Positions 21,301 through 33,182 of a stretch of DNA of 64,000 nt are shown here, piece by piece. The notes under the pieces are model-generated. The model searched no databases, had not been told where the DNA came from, and saw only the letters and a program-made list of their open reading frames with translations. The DNA comes from Prototheca cutis (lineage: Eukaryota; Chlorophyta; Trebouxiophyceae; Chlorellales; Chlorellaceae): positions 1,059,031-1,123,030 of the forward strand of contig BCIH01000001.1 in NCBI GenBank assembly GCA_002897115.2, in the 5' to 3' direction. Position 1 is the stretch's first letter, and each line of letters begins with the position of its first letter. A program made the position numbers and the translations under genes.

Positions 21301-23895
21301 CCGCTGCCAGCGGTGGTGGAAGATGATGCCGAAGGGGACGAGGGGCGGCGGCACGACCCTCTGGTCCACTCCCGGTCCAGTACCGCCACCCACGATGCCC
21401 CTGTCACCATCCGATTTGACCCCGTTGAAGAGGAAGACGGAGGCCTGGATGGCGGAAGGCAGAGTGGCGGTGGGAGTGGCAGCGACAACGTTTTTGCCGG
21501 CGGTGACGCCGCGACAGCTGGCAACACTGCGCGAGGCCCACAACCCACCGCCGTCACCAGGCCCAATCCGCTGCTGCCGCATGGTGACTCGGGGGGGGCA
21601 GGGTCTGAGTCGTCACTCCCGCAAGGCCGGGTGTCGTTGGGCTCCAGCTCATCCGTGGGGTCCAGGGACGCCTCCCCCGAACCCCCCCCGCTCCGACTGC
21701 AGTGGGGCAATGTCACGGGTCCCGGGGCCACGGGCCTGCCGCCGCGGGCCCCCGAGGCGCGGACCCCCGACNTCAAGCTGACTGTCAGTGAGGAGTGCTG
21801 TCATGGGACGCATTCATTGTCCGGGACGACAACCCCCGAGACGACGCTGTCGCACACGCCATCAGCCGCCGGTACCGAGCTTCGGCTGGGGTCGGCCGGG
21901 TCGCTGCCAGGGCTGGATGGCACGGGCGGCCGGCATAAGCCCGGCGCGGGGCGAGGCGGTGGCCCGTTGGCGTCGCTGCGTCGCTGCTGGGCTGCACGCC
22001 GGCGGTCGGTGCTACGTGTGACGCCGGGCCTCTTCCGGCAGTACCTCTTCCTCCTGGTCCGTTCCGGGATCAAACTCTCCCGTGCCTGGGGCACCAAGTT
22101 CCTCGACCTGCTCCTCCTCGTATTTGCCGGCATCGTCACTGGTATGTGGCTTTTCTGTTGAAATTTTTGATGATTTTTGCCACTCTCTGCAAACCCTGCA
22201 CCTTCAATCACGCCCCCCACCCCCCNCCCCCCNCCCCAACACACCCCACACACACACCCCCACCCCCAACCACCACCACCACTACAATGCAGGGGCGATG
22301 CATGGCACGGGTTGGACAGAGTGGGACTTCCGGGGTCACGTGGCGCTGATCATGCTGACGGTGGGCATCATCGCCGCCTCCACCGCACTGGGCGTGTTTG
22401 GCCGGGACAGGCTGGTGCACTGGCGAGAACGCGAGTCTGGGGTGCGGGTGCTGTCCTACTTCCTGGCCAACACCACCACCAACATGGTGGACGTCCTGCT
22501 CCAGCCTCTGGTCTTCCTCTCCGTCTACTACAGCATGACCATCCCCAGCATCTCCTTTGGCAAGGTGCGGAGCTGGCAGGTGGTACCCTGTGTGCCTGTT
22601 GTCTTGTTCCCCGTGAGCCAGCGCCCTGCATCACCTCAATCGATGCATGCTGGCCGTGCTGCGTCCTCCGTAAAGAAAACCCATCTCCTAATACACCCAC
22701 TGCAACAATCCAACAGCTGTATGTCATTGGCGTGCTGGTTGTTTTCTGGTGTTCCTCGCTGGGCTGCCTGATGTCCATCGTTCTGGGAAACAACGGCGCC
22801 CTGGTTGCTTCGGTGGCCGTCCTCATGGTCATCGGCGGGTGAGTCATTGTGCTATGTTTGTGGGTCACAACTCAGATACGGAGCTGATGTTGCGGTGGTG
22901 GTGGCGATACATAGCCTTCATATGACTTACAATGGTGTGCCCCGCTTCCTCATCCAAGCACGGCCAATCTCATGGCCCCCTCCTTCTACCCCTCACCCAT
23001 CCCCACAGGTTTATCAATGGCGTCAATCCGGTGTACAGAAGCCTGTCCCCAATCCTCAAGGACATAACTGTACTGAGCTACAACCGGTGCGTTCGTTTGT
23101 TCTGGAGGGTGCAGTGGCATGTCTACCGAATATCACACAGTGCAGTGCCTGTTTTCTGACTCTACGGTGGCCCCTGGGTCGTTGGGACCTCGACTCCTTC
23201 CCGGTGTTCCCACCATCTGGCCCGCACTCCACCCCCCAAACACGCACAATACCCCCCCACCACCACCAACCCCCAATGCAGCTGGGCCACGGAGGCTGCG
23301 GCTGTTTGGAACTTTGCAGAGCTGCCGCCCTGGCAATGGCCCTTGACTCGGTCAATCATGTTCTCCGCGGGCATGTGTGGTCTGGACAGCATCTCCGACC
23401 CAGACGACGACGACAGCGGTGCGTATCGGTTTTTTCCCTGTTTTGTGCCCCTTTTTTGGCAGAGGGGAGCGGCGTTGATGACAAACAGCTGTGCGGTGCG
23501 CTCTGGCTCCCCAGCACTCGCGCATTGCCCCAGCTCCGATGACATTTCTAGCGGGGCTTCAATGCACAATTCGCTTGTCAGCCACTTGTACACTCAAATC
23601 CCCCAAACAACGTCGTTACCGACGTCAACACATCATTGCAGACGCAGCCATCGTGCCGGAGCAGCTGGCATCATTGTCCCTGGACATCAACGTTTACTGC
23701 GGCGGCTCGGCCAACCGCGCTCTGATCATCCTGGCGTGCGAGGGCCTGCTGCTGCGATTCCTGGCCTACCTGGCCCTGGCCTTGTGCCCGCGGGGCATCT
23801 CTTTTGACCCCGTGGTGCGGTGGCTGAGCAGGATGACTGCGCGGCTGACCAGGCGGTTCCGCCGACAACCCAAGAAATCCCCGAACCAGCAGTAA
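18384..23895 (+). CDS. ABCG-type half-transporter with Cys-rich ectodomain and EF-hand insert
   Basis: Nine exons: 18384..18452, 18588..18645, 18857..20312, 20448..22141, 22293..22564, 22717..22838, 23009..23086, 23282..23418, 23642..23895; 1,379 residues. It starts with a signal peptide (GGLVLVLLLLSLLTS). A Cys-rich ectodomain with repeated CPxGxYC-type motifs (to about residue 200) and a membrane segment follow. The ABC domain has Walker A GPSGAGKTT (about 342), signature ISGGQRKRVSIGLEL (about 449) and Walker B ILFMDEPTSGLDA. After it comes an EF-hand-like helix-loop-helix (loop DTDGDEALRAAD, about 631-642), then about 300 disordered acidic/Ser-rich residues, then the six-helix membrane domain. 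Layout matches plant ABCG24/28-like proteins except for the EF-hand. Substrate unknown; a lipid is possible. Ns at about 21772 and in intron 4. Confidence 0.9.
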
Positions 23896-24219
23896 ATCAT
23901 GGCGTCCCTGTCCCACGGCAAGCAGCTCTCTCTTTTGATTCAATTTGTTCTTTACACTCACGTTGCGTCCATCCGCTTTCAAGTGGGGCCGGGCCGGACC
24001 TCGAACTCTGGGCCACCTGGGGGCCTGACTCCTGGCCCCGTGCACTCTGAGCCTGGGTGGGCGTGGCCCCACTAGACCCCGGCGCGAGATGCCAGGCGAG
24101 TCTGAAACACCCAGGCTGTCGCCAGAATTTGCCATTCTACACACTTGACAAGACGTTGACGTTGAACAGAGGACGGACTTTTGTGTATCATAANCAGACT
24201 TGGATTGACGTTGACAGAG
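23896..24219. other. Tandem intergenic region
   Basis: Lies between the ABCG stop and the next plus-strand start; nothing recognised. Confidence 0.5.
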
Positions 24220-25602
24220 ATGGCGATGATGACCCCACTCGCACTGAAGACCGACTTCGGCGACCAGTGCTTCACCCCGTTCTCCAACCTGTTCAGCCCC
24301 AAGACGTTCAGCCTGAGCTCTCCACTGGCTACAAACCTGTTTGAGGACTTGGCAGTCAAGGATGGCAACCTGTGCTTTGACAACCTGGACTTTGCCGGAC
24401 CAACGTACGCGGGGGATGTCGGGGGGGTGCCGCGACCCGGGCCCGGCGCTGGAACCCGATGCCAACGGTGGCGCACGCCCCACCCTTGCAGGCCCACAAG
24501 GAAGCGGAAATTTGACTGCCTGGCCCCGAGCGAACTAAGCAACCTCGGCGAGGGCTCTCTCCCTTCCGCGAAGCTGACACTGACCCCCTTGGCCGAGTCC
24601 GGCGTGGACAGGACGGCAGCCCAGATCGCGCAGATGCGGCAGATGGAATCTGACATTGAGAAGCTGAACCAGGCCATTGCTGAGATGGAGTCCGCGGTGG
24701 CGAGCGCCGAGCGCCAGGTGCGAGTTTTGGGGGCCATCTGTCGTGGCCGCTTTTCGAACGCGGCTCCTGTCGCCCGCCCGATTCCGCTGGGGAGGGGATG
24801 GGAAGCCGCCATTGCCTGAATGCCCCACCGTGTTCAAGGCTCCAGCGCACGACCTTGGCCCGTTCCAATCCATCCAGCACAGAATGTGGAGGTGGAGGAG
24901 GAGAACCGCGACCTCTGGGCCACACTGAGCTACCTGCAGCGCTGCCTGCGCATCGGGCACGAGGCCCGCAAGGTGAGCCTGGCGACCAGCGCCTCGCCGG
25001 GCCATCGCCGCAGTACTGGCAGCGCGGGCGCGGCCCGTCGCCGTGCGGCCTCGCATCCCCGTCGCTCGAGGCTGGGCGACGACCGTGCACTGCCAGCGCT
25101 ATCGATTCCCGGTGGCGGTGCCGGTGCAGCGGTGAATGCTTCGTCTGCCACCGGCCGCTCTGGAACCTCGCCGTTCCCGCTGTCCATTCCGAGCCCCTCG
25201 GCCTGCGGCAGCGCGGGCGACTTTGTCTCTCTCGCATCGGCTGTGCTGAGCCCCGGGTCTGAAGAGCTGTTTGCCGCAGCGTGCAACATGTTTATCTCCC
25301 CCGGCAAGCTGTTTTACACGCCAGACGCCGCGGCGGCAGGCCTGGGTGCACAGAGTTGCGGCAACCCCCCGTCACAGAACAAGGTCCTGGGCAGTGGCAG
25401 CGGAGGCCTGGCACTCAACCTCTTTGGTGCCGGCACACCCAGCGCGGCGGGGCCGGGGCTGCTGCCCGGCGGCGTGCTGCCCAGTCCCGTTGGCCATCGT
25501 CGCCTGTTTGCCGAGGAACTCGATGCGCTGGTGGAGGGTAAGGGCCAAGGCTGCGTTTTGCCCGAGCTGGAGGACGAACTCTTTGCTGGTCTGGAGTTTT
25601 AG
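24220..25602 (+). CDS. Unknown protein with basic NLS-like motif and short coiled coil
   Basis: Exons: 24220..24404, 24492..24717, 24883..25602; 376 residues with phases consistent. The N-terminus is rich in Phe, Ser, Thr and Pro (CFTPFSNLFSPKTFSLSSPL). A cluster TRKRKF across intron 1 resembles a nuclear localisation signal. Residues about 105-140 form a predicted coiled coil (ESDIEKLNQAIAEMESAVAS), continued by EEENRDLWATLSYLQRCL. The C-terminal half is low-complexity Gly/Ala/Ser/Pro and ends in an acidic segment (LPELEDELFAGLEF). A leucine-zipper regulator or activation-domain protein would fit, but no DNA-binding domain was recognised. GTGAGC at 24973 could be an additional donor; the frame stays open there, so no intron was called. 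Confidence 0.6.
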
Positions 25603-26249
25603 ACTGCTGATGTGGTGATAATGGCAAGGAGGATGAGGTGATTGACAGCTGGTGACAGACAAAGCCGCCGGAAATGACGGCTGGTTCCTTGGCCAGTCTG
25701 CTGCATGCTTTCCTTCCAATACTACCACCGTTGAGGAACAAACTCTTTCCGATGTGTTGGGGGCAGTGCAGGACCGGTACATGTGTTTCCATGCAGTTTG
25801 TGGGTGGGCAGAAGCAGACTGGCATGCAGTGGTTGCGCCGTCTCGTTCAGCGCCCTTCTCCAAATGCGCCCGTGACCCTTTATTGTGAGCATGCCTTTTT
25901 TTGGTATGCCCTCTTCTGCGTTGTGAGCGAGAACCTCGCTGATGCTGTTGCTCCTTGTGTCGCGGCAATTGGGTTGACCGACGACGGTCCTCTNGGTGGT
26001 GTGAGACTGACTGTGGCTTTTCGAGTGCTGGGGTGTTTGGCCTGCGACCCGACCGATCCCACCCACACCACTGAATGTGATGTAAGATGCGATAAATATA
26101 TGACTTTGCCAAGAGATGGCCGATGACAGGTTGCCACATGTTTGATTGGTTGATACGCGGTGCATCGACGCTGTTGACACACCGCCATTCTGGCTCGGCA
26201 GTGAGATGAAATCCAAGGGCACCAGCCGTCCACTCAGGCATCACTCTGC
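25603..26249. other. Convergent intergenic region
   Basis: 647 nt between the unknown gene (+) and RecQ (-). Only shadow ORFs; an N is present at about 25994. Confidence 0.6.
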
Positions 26250-29200
26250 TCAGGGTCCCGCAAGCGAGCGCCTCCACGAGACCAACAGTGCCGCAGCTGC
26301 AGCGGCAATGTCTGATGCAGGATGGCTCCGAAGTCGGCGGACAGCCTTGCCTGCGCCAGACTGAGCCAGGAGCTCTGCCGTCACCTGAATGGCTTTTGCT
26401 TGTGCCAGCAGTGTCCTGATGTGCTGATCAGTGTCGTCGTTGGCAACGGTCGGGGCGACATCCTGCATCGACGCCTGGGCCAGCTCTGCCAGAATCTCAG
26501 AGGCGGGCTCCCCCTCCTCCACATCTGCCACAGGAGCCGAGATTGGCACGACATCGGACAGGTCTGCGGGTTTCATGGCCTTTTTCACACGCACCAGCAG
26601 GCTTCCTGCGCCCGCCTTTGCGGCTGCCAGCGACGACGCGGACAGGATCATCTTTTCCACGACAGCCGCTATGGGGCAGGGCACACCGCGCAGCGCGGGG
26701 TTGGCCTCCCACGCCGCCTCCAGCTTGTTCTCTAACAGTTGCTGCGTTGCCGCGCGAGCTTCGGGGTCTGGCGGGGCAGCAGCTGATGGTCTGGGCCCAG
26801 CGTCTCCTCCCGCCTCCTCCAGTCGCGCGAGCAGCCTGTGTCTTCCCGAGGGAGCCTGCTCTGCACGCTGAGCCGCCTCTCGCTCCGCCCTTTCCAGTGC
26901 AGACACCACGTTGCCCCCTCGCCGGGCGCGCTTGGCCACGGCAGACGCCATCGCCGCCTCCCGTTGTGCAGAGGCGGTAGCTTTGAGAGCGTCGCTACCG
27001 CATGCGCTGTTGTCGAATGTGTTGTCAAGCGAATCGCCACTTCTCTTGGCCCCCTCGAAATCTTCAAAATCCAAACCCTCACTGGGGCGGCAGCTCTCAA
27101 ACTCGAGCGTGCCCGCACCGTTGATGTCGCCCCGATCGCGACGTCGTGACACGAGCGTGACCTTGCCGGAGGTCAGTGCCGGCGCCGTGGCCTGCCAGAT
27201 GGCCCTCGCCGCCGCCGCAGCATCATCACACACGTCACAGCAGGCGAACAACGAATCCTTGCTGCCGCTGTTAGCATGCACTTTCATTCTCTTCTTCTCG
27301 CCAAAATGAGCTAAAAGCGCCGCGCGACGGCATGCCGGGGTCAGGCAGTAGCCGACGACGGGCGCCACGCTCGCCTCTGCTGCCGCCTTGTCAGTGGCTG
27401 GCCCGCCGGCGGTTGTCCGCCGTGAAGCCACATTGGGGAGAACCCCACCGTCGCCGGTGGCCTTTGCTCGTGCTCTCTTCAGCTCCTGGAGTGCCAGATG
27501 CCGCAACGCAGCGTGGTCTCGTCGCGAATAGAGCAGCACTGCCCGCGCCGGCGCACCGTCGCGTCCTGCACGTCCCGACTCCTGGTAGTACCCTTCCAGC
27601 GTCCGGGGGAGCGTGGCATGGACCACCAGGTGCACATCTGGTCGGTCGATGCCCATGCCAAATGCGACCGTGGCGGCCACGATATGCAACCGTCGTTCCG
27701 TCCAGGCCGCCTGCGCTGATTGTCGCTCCTTGGCGCTGAGCCCGGCGTGATAGGCCGCCGCGGCAAGGCCTGCCCGAGTCAGCGTTGCAGCCACAGCCTC
27801 TGTTGCCTCCCGTGATCGACAGTAAACAATAGCTGCCCCGGTGCTGTGATGCTGCTCCCGCAGTACCTGCAGTACTGCCGCAGCCATGCTCTCGCTGGCA
27901 GTGCTGTTGTCGTCGTCGTCCAGAGGGAAGCTCATCGGTGTGCAGTTGTCTTGGTCCACATATCTAACTACGGTGGTTTGACAGGGGAAATGAGCAGAGG
28001 TCGTTGGGCGTCGGCGTACATGGTGTGCATGATGTTCTGCTGCTCTCGCCCAGCAAGCAGGCAGGGGTTCTTTCTGGTGCAGCAGCACCTTTGCCGCCCT
28101 CCCTCTTGCACCAATGGCACCCGACGCACCCGAGTAGTGGATGTTTGGCCGGTCAAAGGACGTGGCGAGGTGGGCGTGGTCGTGCAGGTGCAGCTGTGTC
28201 ACGATGTCCGCTTGCACCTGTGCTGTGGCTGTCGCAGTCAATGCCATGATGGGCACGTGAGGAAAGCGGGAACGTAGCATTCCAAGCTTCCTGGAAGGAA
28301 AGTGGTGTCAGGAATGAGATGGGTCCACAAGTGGTACAGAAAGTGACAAAGCCGGCCAATACCCTGGCATCAAGTGTCTGTTCGTTGCACCAAAGGCATT
28401 TTGGCCCCGAGCTGGCCCCCTGCTCGGGGTCAGGGCCCTGATGCGTCCAGGCAACGTCACCACGCCCGTCAAGGATATCCCCACCATCACAAAACCCCTT
28501 TGTACATTGCACCTGTAGGAGGAGCGAAAGTCGTGGCCCCAGGAGCTGATGCAGTGTGCTTCGTCGATGGCAAACAGCAGCAGCCTCCCCCCAGCTTCCA
28601 GCCCGTCAAGCAGGTCCAGCCCGGCGGGAGTCGCCAGGGACTCTGGCGTGAGGAACAGCACGCGTGGGGCGTCTGCACCGGCCCCGCCATCGCGCAGGGA
28701 TGCAAACAGTGCAGCGCGCTCGACGGCCGGCATGGTCGAAGAAAGCGCGGCGGCGCGAATGCCACTGCGCCGCAGCGACGCAACCTGGTCAGTCATGAGC
28801 GCGATGAGTGGGCTCACTACAATTCCAACGCTCGCCTGTCCGCACAGCAGGGGGGGCAGCGAGTAACACAGCGTCTTGCCCGCGCCAGTGGACATGAGCA
28901 CAAGAACGTCTCGCCCTGTTCATTGGATGCATTGGTGGGAGGGGTGTAGGGTCGTCGTGGAAGGAGTAGGGTTATGTCATCCCACCCAGCTGCCCAGTGT
29001 CGCAGCCTGCCTAAATGTTGCTTGGAAAACGCTGATTGATTCATCACATGTTAAAACCAAGCAAACACAGCGATTCTTCTCTAAAAATCACACCTCGGAC
29101 GATGCTCTCAATGGCTTCATATTGGCATGGCCGGAAGCTTGCATGGCCTGCGGAGTGGCTTGATTGAAAATGCATGTTGCTATCGCATTTGTGTCTCTCT

Positions 29201-29326
29201 AACAATATCTTGCAAACAGGGATGCATGCATACTCCAACGCCTGGTCACGCACCCCAATGCTTGAGGAGGAGTTGGGAGGCCTGCTCCCGCAGGCCCTGG
29301 CTGGCCTGGGGCCCCTGGTCCCCCAT
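26250..29326 (-). CDS. RecQ-family DNA helicase with C-terminal TFIIS-N-like domain
   Basis: Exons: 29326..29254, 29147..29094, 28915..28513, 28290..28130, 27967..26250; 802 residues. A 3'-5' RecQ helicase: motif 0 HASFRPCQYEAIESIV, Walker A LMSTGAGKT, motif II AIDEAHCISSWGHDFR, motif III ALTATAT. Lobe 2 contains AAIVYCRSREATEAV, then AFGMGIDRPDV and GYYQESGRAGRDG. The RecQ zinc-binding region follows with paired cysteines (YCLTPACRRAALLAHFGE and CCDVCDD). A long Ala/Arg/Glu-rich region leads to the last 62 residues, which resemble the TFIIS N-terminal (LW/TND) fold: IQVTAELLAQSGAGKAVRRL and IAAAAAALLVSWRR. No HRDC domain was seen. Closest to RECQL5-like short RecQs. Intron 4 (162 nt) is frame-neutral and stop-free. 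Confidence 0.92.
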
Positions 29327-29665
29327 GGGTGAGATGGCAAGCCCTGCCTGTCTACATGGTCTACCGATCTGGACACATGGCGCCCATCATGCATGGATTT
29401 CGATTCATGCGTGCTCTTGAACGTAACATAAGAACCCGAGATTGATTCGATCACGGACTATCGAAGCGTAACATCCAACGAAATGTGAAGGTGGCACGGC
29501 ATCACGCAAAAGGTGTTTGGGGCTTTGATTGAAGCGAGTCCCCCGGCCTTGATTTTCGACGACATCGCCACCACATCTGCCCACGCCCATTTACAACGCG
29601 GTCGCCATTGCTCGGCGTGACACCATTTGTGTCAAGTGAAGGTCCCGGATTCTCCGCTGCCGATA
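29327..29665. other. Divergent upstream region between RecQ and coiled-coil genes
   Basis: 339 nt between two start codons; nothing further recognised. Confidence 0.5.
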
Positions 29666-30898
29666 ATGGAGGCCGAGATCGAGGCTCTGAGGGCCAAGCT
29701 CGCACAGTGCGAGGCGGACAATGCAGCGCTCCAGGCCGATGTTGAGACGCTGTGCCTGCAAACCGCATCCAGCGCGACTTTCAACACCTCGTCAGTGCTC
29801 CAAGAGCGTATTCTCTATACAGGCAAGCATGGATGGATGCTTGCAGGAAAAAAGACCCCCCAGATGAGAGGCGTGGCATCATCGGTGGTGCTTGACGCAG
29901 TCTGCCTGCCGTTGGGTGACACCGCACACCCATGGCCAGCATGCTTCCCCTCTGCAGATCGTGAGCTCAAGGCCTGCAGGAAGGAGGTTGGCGGGCTTCA
30001 GGCCGAGAAGCAGAGTCTGAGCCGCGAGCTGCAGGCCGCACGAGCGGCTGAGCGGCGAGCGGCGACGTCCCTTGCCGAGGCGCGTGACAGGGTGGAAGCC
30101 GGTGAGCGCGAGCTTTCTTTCTACCAGACTGCCAGCGCAAGAGCGGTGGCCGACCGCGACCGGCTGGCCTACGAGTGCCAGACCCTGCGCGACCGGGGGC
30201 TCAGCTTGGAGGCGCGGTGCTCCAAGGCGGAGGACGCCGCGACCATGGAGCGAGGGCTGAGGGCCGCCGCGGAGCAGCGGGTAGAAAGCCTGCNCGGGGA
30301 GGTGGCAGCGCTGGAGACGCGCGCCGCCATCGCCGCCCGAGTGCCAGAACTGGAAGCCCAGCTCGCCGAAGCGGGCCGTGCGCGACGGGAAGTCGAGGAG
30401 AAGCTGGCCGAGGCGAGACGAGATGGGGAGAGTCTCAGGTCGGAACTTGCGGACCGTGGCGCTGAAATAAAGAAGCTGAACGAAGAAATACAAACCATGG
30501 CCGTGGCAAGCAAGGTCGCTGAGAGCCAGATGGGTGCCCTGGGACAGAAAGCAGCAGACCTCAAAACGGAGCTGGACAGCGCGGCGGCGCGGCGGGTAAC
30601 GCTCGTCGAGGAGCTTGACCAGGCACGCGAGGCCACGGGGGCCGTGGAAGAAGAGCTCCGACAGGCCAAGGAGGCCCACGAGGAGACGCGGGGCATGCTG
30701 CAGGAGGTGGCCGCTCAAAAGGTGGCGGCGCTGCAGCGCCAGTCGGAGGCTGAGGATCGCGTGTTCAGGCTGGAAGAAAGCATGAAACGCCTGCGAGCAG
30801 AACTGGACGCCGCACGGGCAAACGGTTGCAAGCCGGGAAGCGCCGTGTCCTCGCCTTCAAAGGAAGCAGGACCGCCATGCCGCGGAGGGAAACGGTGA
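29666..30898 (+). CDS. Long coiled-coil protein of unknown function
   Basis: Starts at ATG 29666 (MEAEIEALRAKLAQCEADNA). Nearly the whole protein is heptad-rich coiled coil (for example LQAEKQSLSRELQAARAAE and KLEEKLAEAR-like repeats). It ends in a short Ser/Pro/Gly tail. Two models fit. The frame is open throughout (410 residues from this ATG), but 29823..29957 reads as a hydrophobic, Pro/Gly-containing break bordered by CAG|GCAAGC and TGCAG|A. Removing it as a GC-AG intron restores an uninterrupted coiled coil of 365 residues (exons 29666..29822 and 29958..30898). Such a protein could be structural, cytoskeletal or a tether. An N at 30294 affects one residue. Confidence 0.65.
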   Translation: MEAEIEALRAKLAQCEADNAALQADVETLCLQTASSATFNTSSVLQERILYTGKHGWMLAGKKTPQMRGVASSVVLDAVCLPLGDTAHPWPACFPSADRELKACRKEVGGLQAEKQSLSRELQAARAAERRAATSLAEARDRVEAGERELSFYQTASARAVADRDRLAYECQTLRDRGLSLEARCSKAEDAATMERGLRAAAEQRVESLXGEVAALETRAAIAARVPELEAQLAEAGRARREVEEKLAEARRDGESLRSELADRGAEIKKLNEEIQTMAVASKVAESQMGALGQKAADLKTELDSAAARRVTLVEELDQAREATGAVEEELRQAKEAHEETRGMLQEVAAQKVAALQRQSEAEDRVFRLEESMKRLRAELDAARANGCKPGSAVSSPSKEAGPPCRGGKR

Positions 30899-31281
30899 TG
30901 CCATCATTGCCGCTGCCACCTTGGCAGCGTTGAACCCGATATGTGGGCTCCAATATCTGTCCAGTTTTGACCAACACACACAGCATGTCTGACGTTTCAT
31001 TCTCTGACCAAACCTAAACTGCTCCGCACACACGCTCTTGCGTTGTCGGATTGGACAGCTGTTCAGCAATGAAGCACACCGCAGTGTTTTGTGTGGGCTT
31101 CATTGTCCATTGAATGCTCTGACTCTGCAGCTTGAATTGCAAAATGGCANGGTTGACTGCAGTTGACCGATCAACGAGTGTGTTTTTTAGCAAATTTAAG
31201 AGGATGCCTTTGCTGAGGCAACGAAATACATGCTGTCCAGAGGACGGCAGGCAGGGCATCCATGCCGTATACATACGACGG
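30899..31281. other. Convergent intergenic region
   Basis: Lies between the coiled-coil gene (+) and NDC1 (-); no gene was seen. Confidence 0.6.
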
Positions 31282-33136
31282 CTACCGCTGCGCTCTTTGA
31301 GAATCATCCTCGGCAGCGTCCTTGAGTCCCTTGCGGAGCTGGTCTGCCACGCCACGGGCAATGTCCACAGGGTTGGAAAGTGCGCCCAGCACCGCGGCCG
31401 CAGCCGCGCGGCCCTGCAGCTCGGGCGTGGGCTGGCGAAAGGCGTAGACCATGCGCCGTACGGCGGCGGCCAGCGGTCCCTCCAGCGACAGCTCGTCGGC
31501 AGAGCCGGGCACGCTGTGCACACTGAGCCCCGCTGCGCGGAACACGGCGCCCAGCGCGCCACGCCGCGCGGCTGCGGCCAGAGGCGGGGGCACTGGCACG
31601 CCCAGGGTCACCGCGCCGGCCGTCCGGCCCAGACTCATCATCTCACCCAGGTGCTGGTACTCAAACGGCTTTAGTGGCGTGCCGAGCATCGCGGCCCGCA
31701 CGTTGTCCGCCACACACTCTGCCTGCTGCATCGCTGCTTGCGCAGTCGCGGGCCACGGTTTCGTGGCCGCCTGTTGCGTGGGCTTCTTGCCTCCCGAGCT
31801 TGAATCGTCGCAGATTTCTGGTCCCCCGAGGCCCGGCTCCAACTCGACGGCGTCGTCTCCCAGGGCAAACACGCGGCCTTGGCCCAGGACGCGCAGCGTG
31901 GGGCTCACCCGCACCGCCCCACGAGCGTCCACAGGGAAAGGCAGCGGACCGCCCTCCAGGGTTGCGGGCGTGCAGCCCCCCGTCCACACGACCAGGTGTG
32001 CATCCAGGCGATCTGGTTGAGCGTCGATTGGAGGGGGGGTTCGACGAGGCGGTCCCATCGGCGCCGAGCCACCCCTTGCGCGAGTTCCAGCCGCATGATG
32101 AAGTTCGCCATCGTCGGTGGTGGCCGCGTTTTCCCCGCTTTCTTCCACGTGTTCCAGCAGGACGACCTTGAGGCCGATGTCGTCAGAAGAAGTTTTATGC
32201 CCCGGATATGGTGCAGCCGCAGCACCATTGTTATTGACACGGTAGCTGTCTGATGGCATACCAACTCCGGACATGGCACTAACTGGTTGTTCCACCTCAG
32301 TTTTGATACCATCGCCAGGTGCAGGGTAGATGCCTTTCACCCTGGCGTGGTGGAGCAGGCGGACACCCCGGTCATGGAGCGCTTGGACGGCAATGTCCCG
32401 CTGACCCGGCGCGGCGCGGGGCAGGATGTCAGGTCCCGGGCTCACGAGCGTCACCGAGCCGCCACTTGCAGAAAGTAGCTCTGCCAGGGCAGCCGCTACC
32501 TCCACACCCGCGTACCCCGCGCCGACGACCACGGCGTGCGGGCGTCGATGCAGCGTGCACAACGCGCGCAGCGCGGTCCGTAGAGCACATGCGTCATCGT
32601 ACGACGCAAACGGTCGCGCGTACCGGCTGACCCCGGGGACGCCCGCGGCGCTTGGCTGCGCACCCAAGGCCAGCACGAGCCAGTCGGCACGCAAGACATG
32701 CCCGTCGCTCAGCATGATTTTGTATTTTTTGATGTCATGCTGTGCCTCGGGCGGGGCTTGTCTTGCTCCTGCTGTGCCCGGCGTAGCCGCCCTCCCTCCC
32801 ACGAATCCATGCCGCTGCCACTCCGCATTTCCAGGGGCCACAACAGCCGCGACCCTGGCCTGGACAAACTGCACGCCCGTTTCAGCCAGCACGTCGTTGA
32901 ATTTTGGTGCCACCTCGGCCTCTCCTGCAGCGCCAGTCAGCAGCTCATACAGCAACGGCTTGAAGACGAACCGTTCCCCGGCATCCACAAGGGTCACCTG
33001 GTGGCGAGGGGACATTGTGTGTGCTATCGTGCACGAGGAGATGGGGCCCTTGGTTTGCAGGCAGGCACACAGGCAGAACGATACGTACTAGACAACGCCG
33101 AGGACCCGAGGTGAGCCCCAGCGACAAAACCACGGT

Positions 33137-33182
<46 letters not shown>

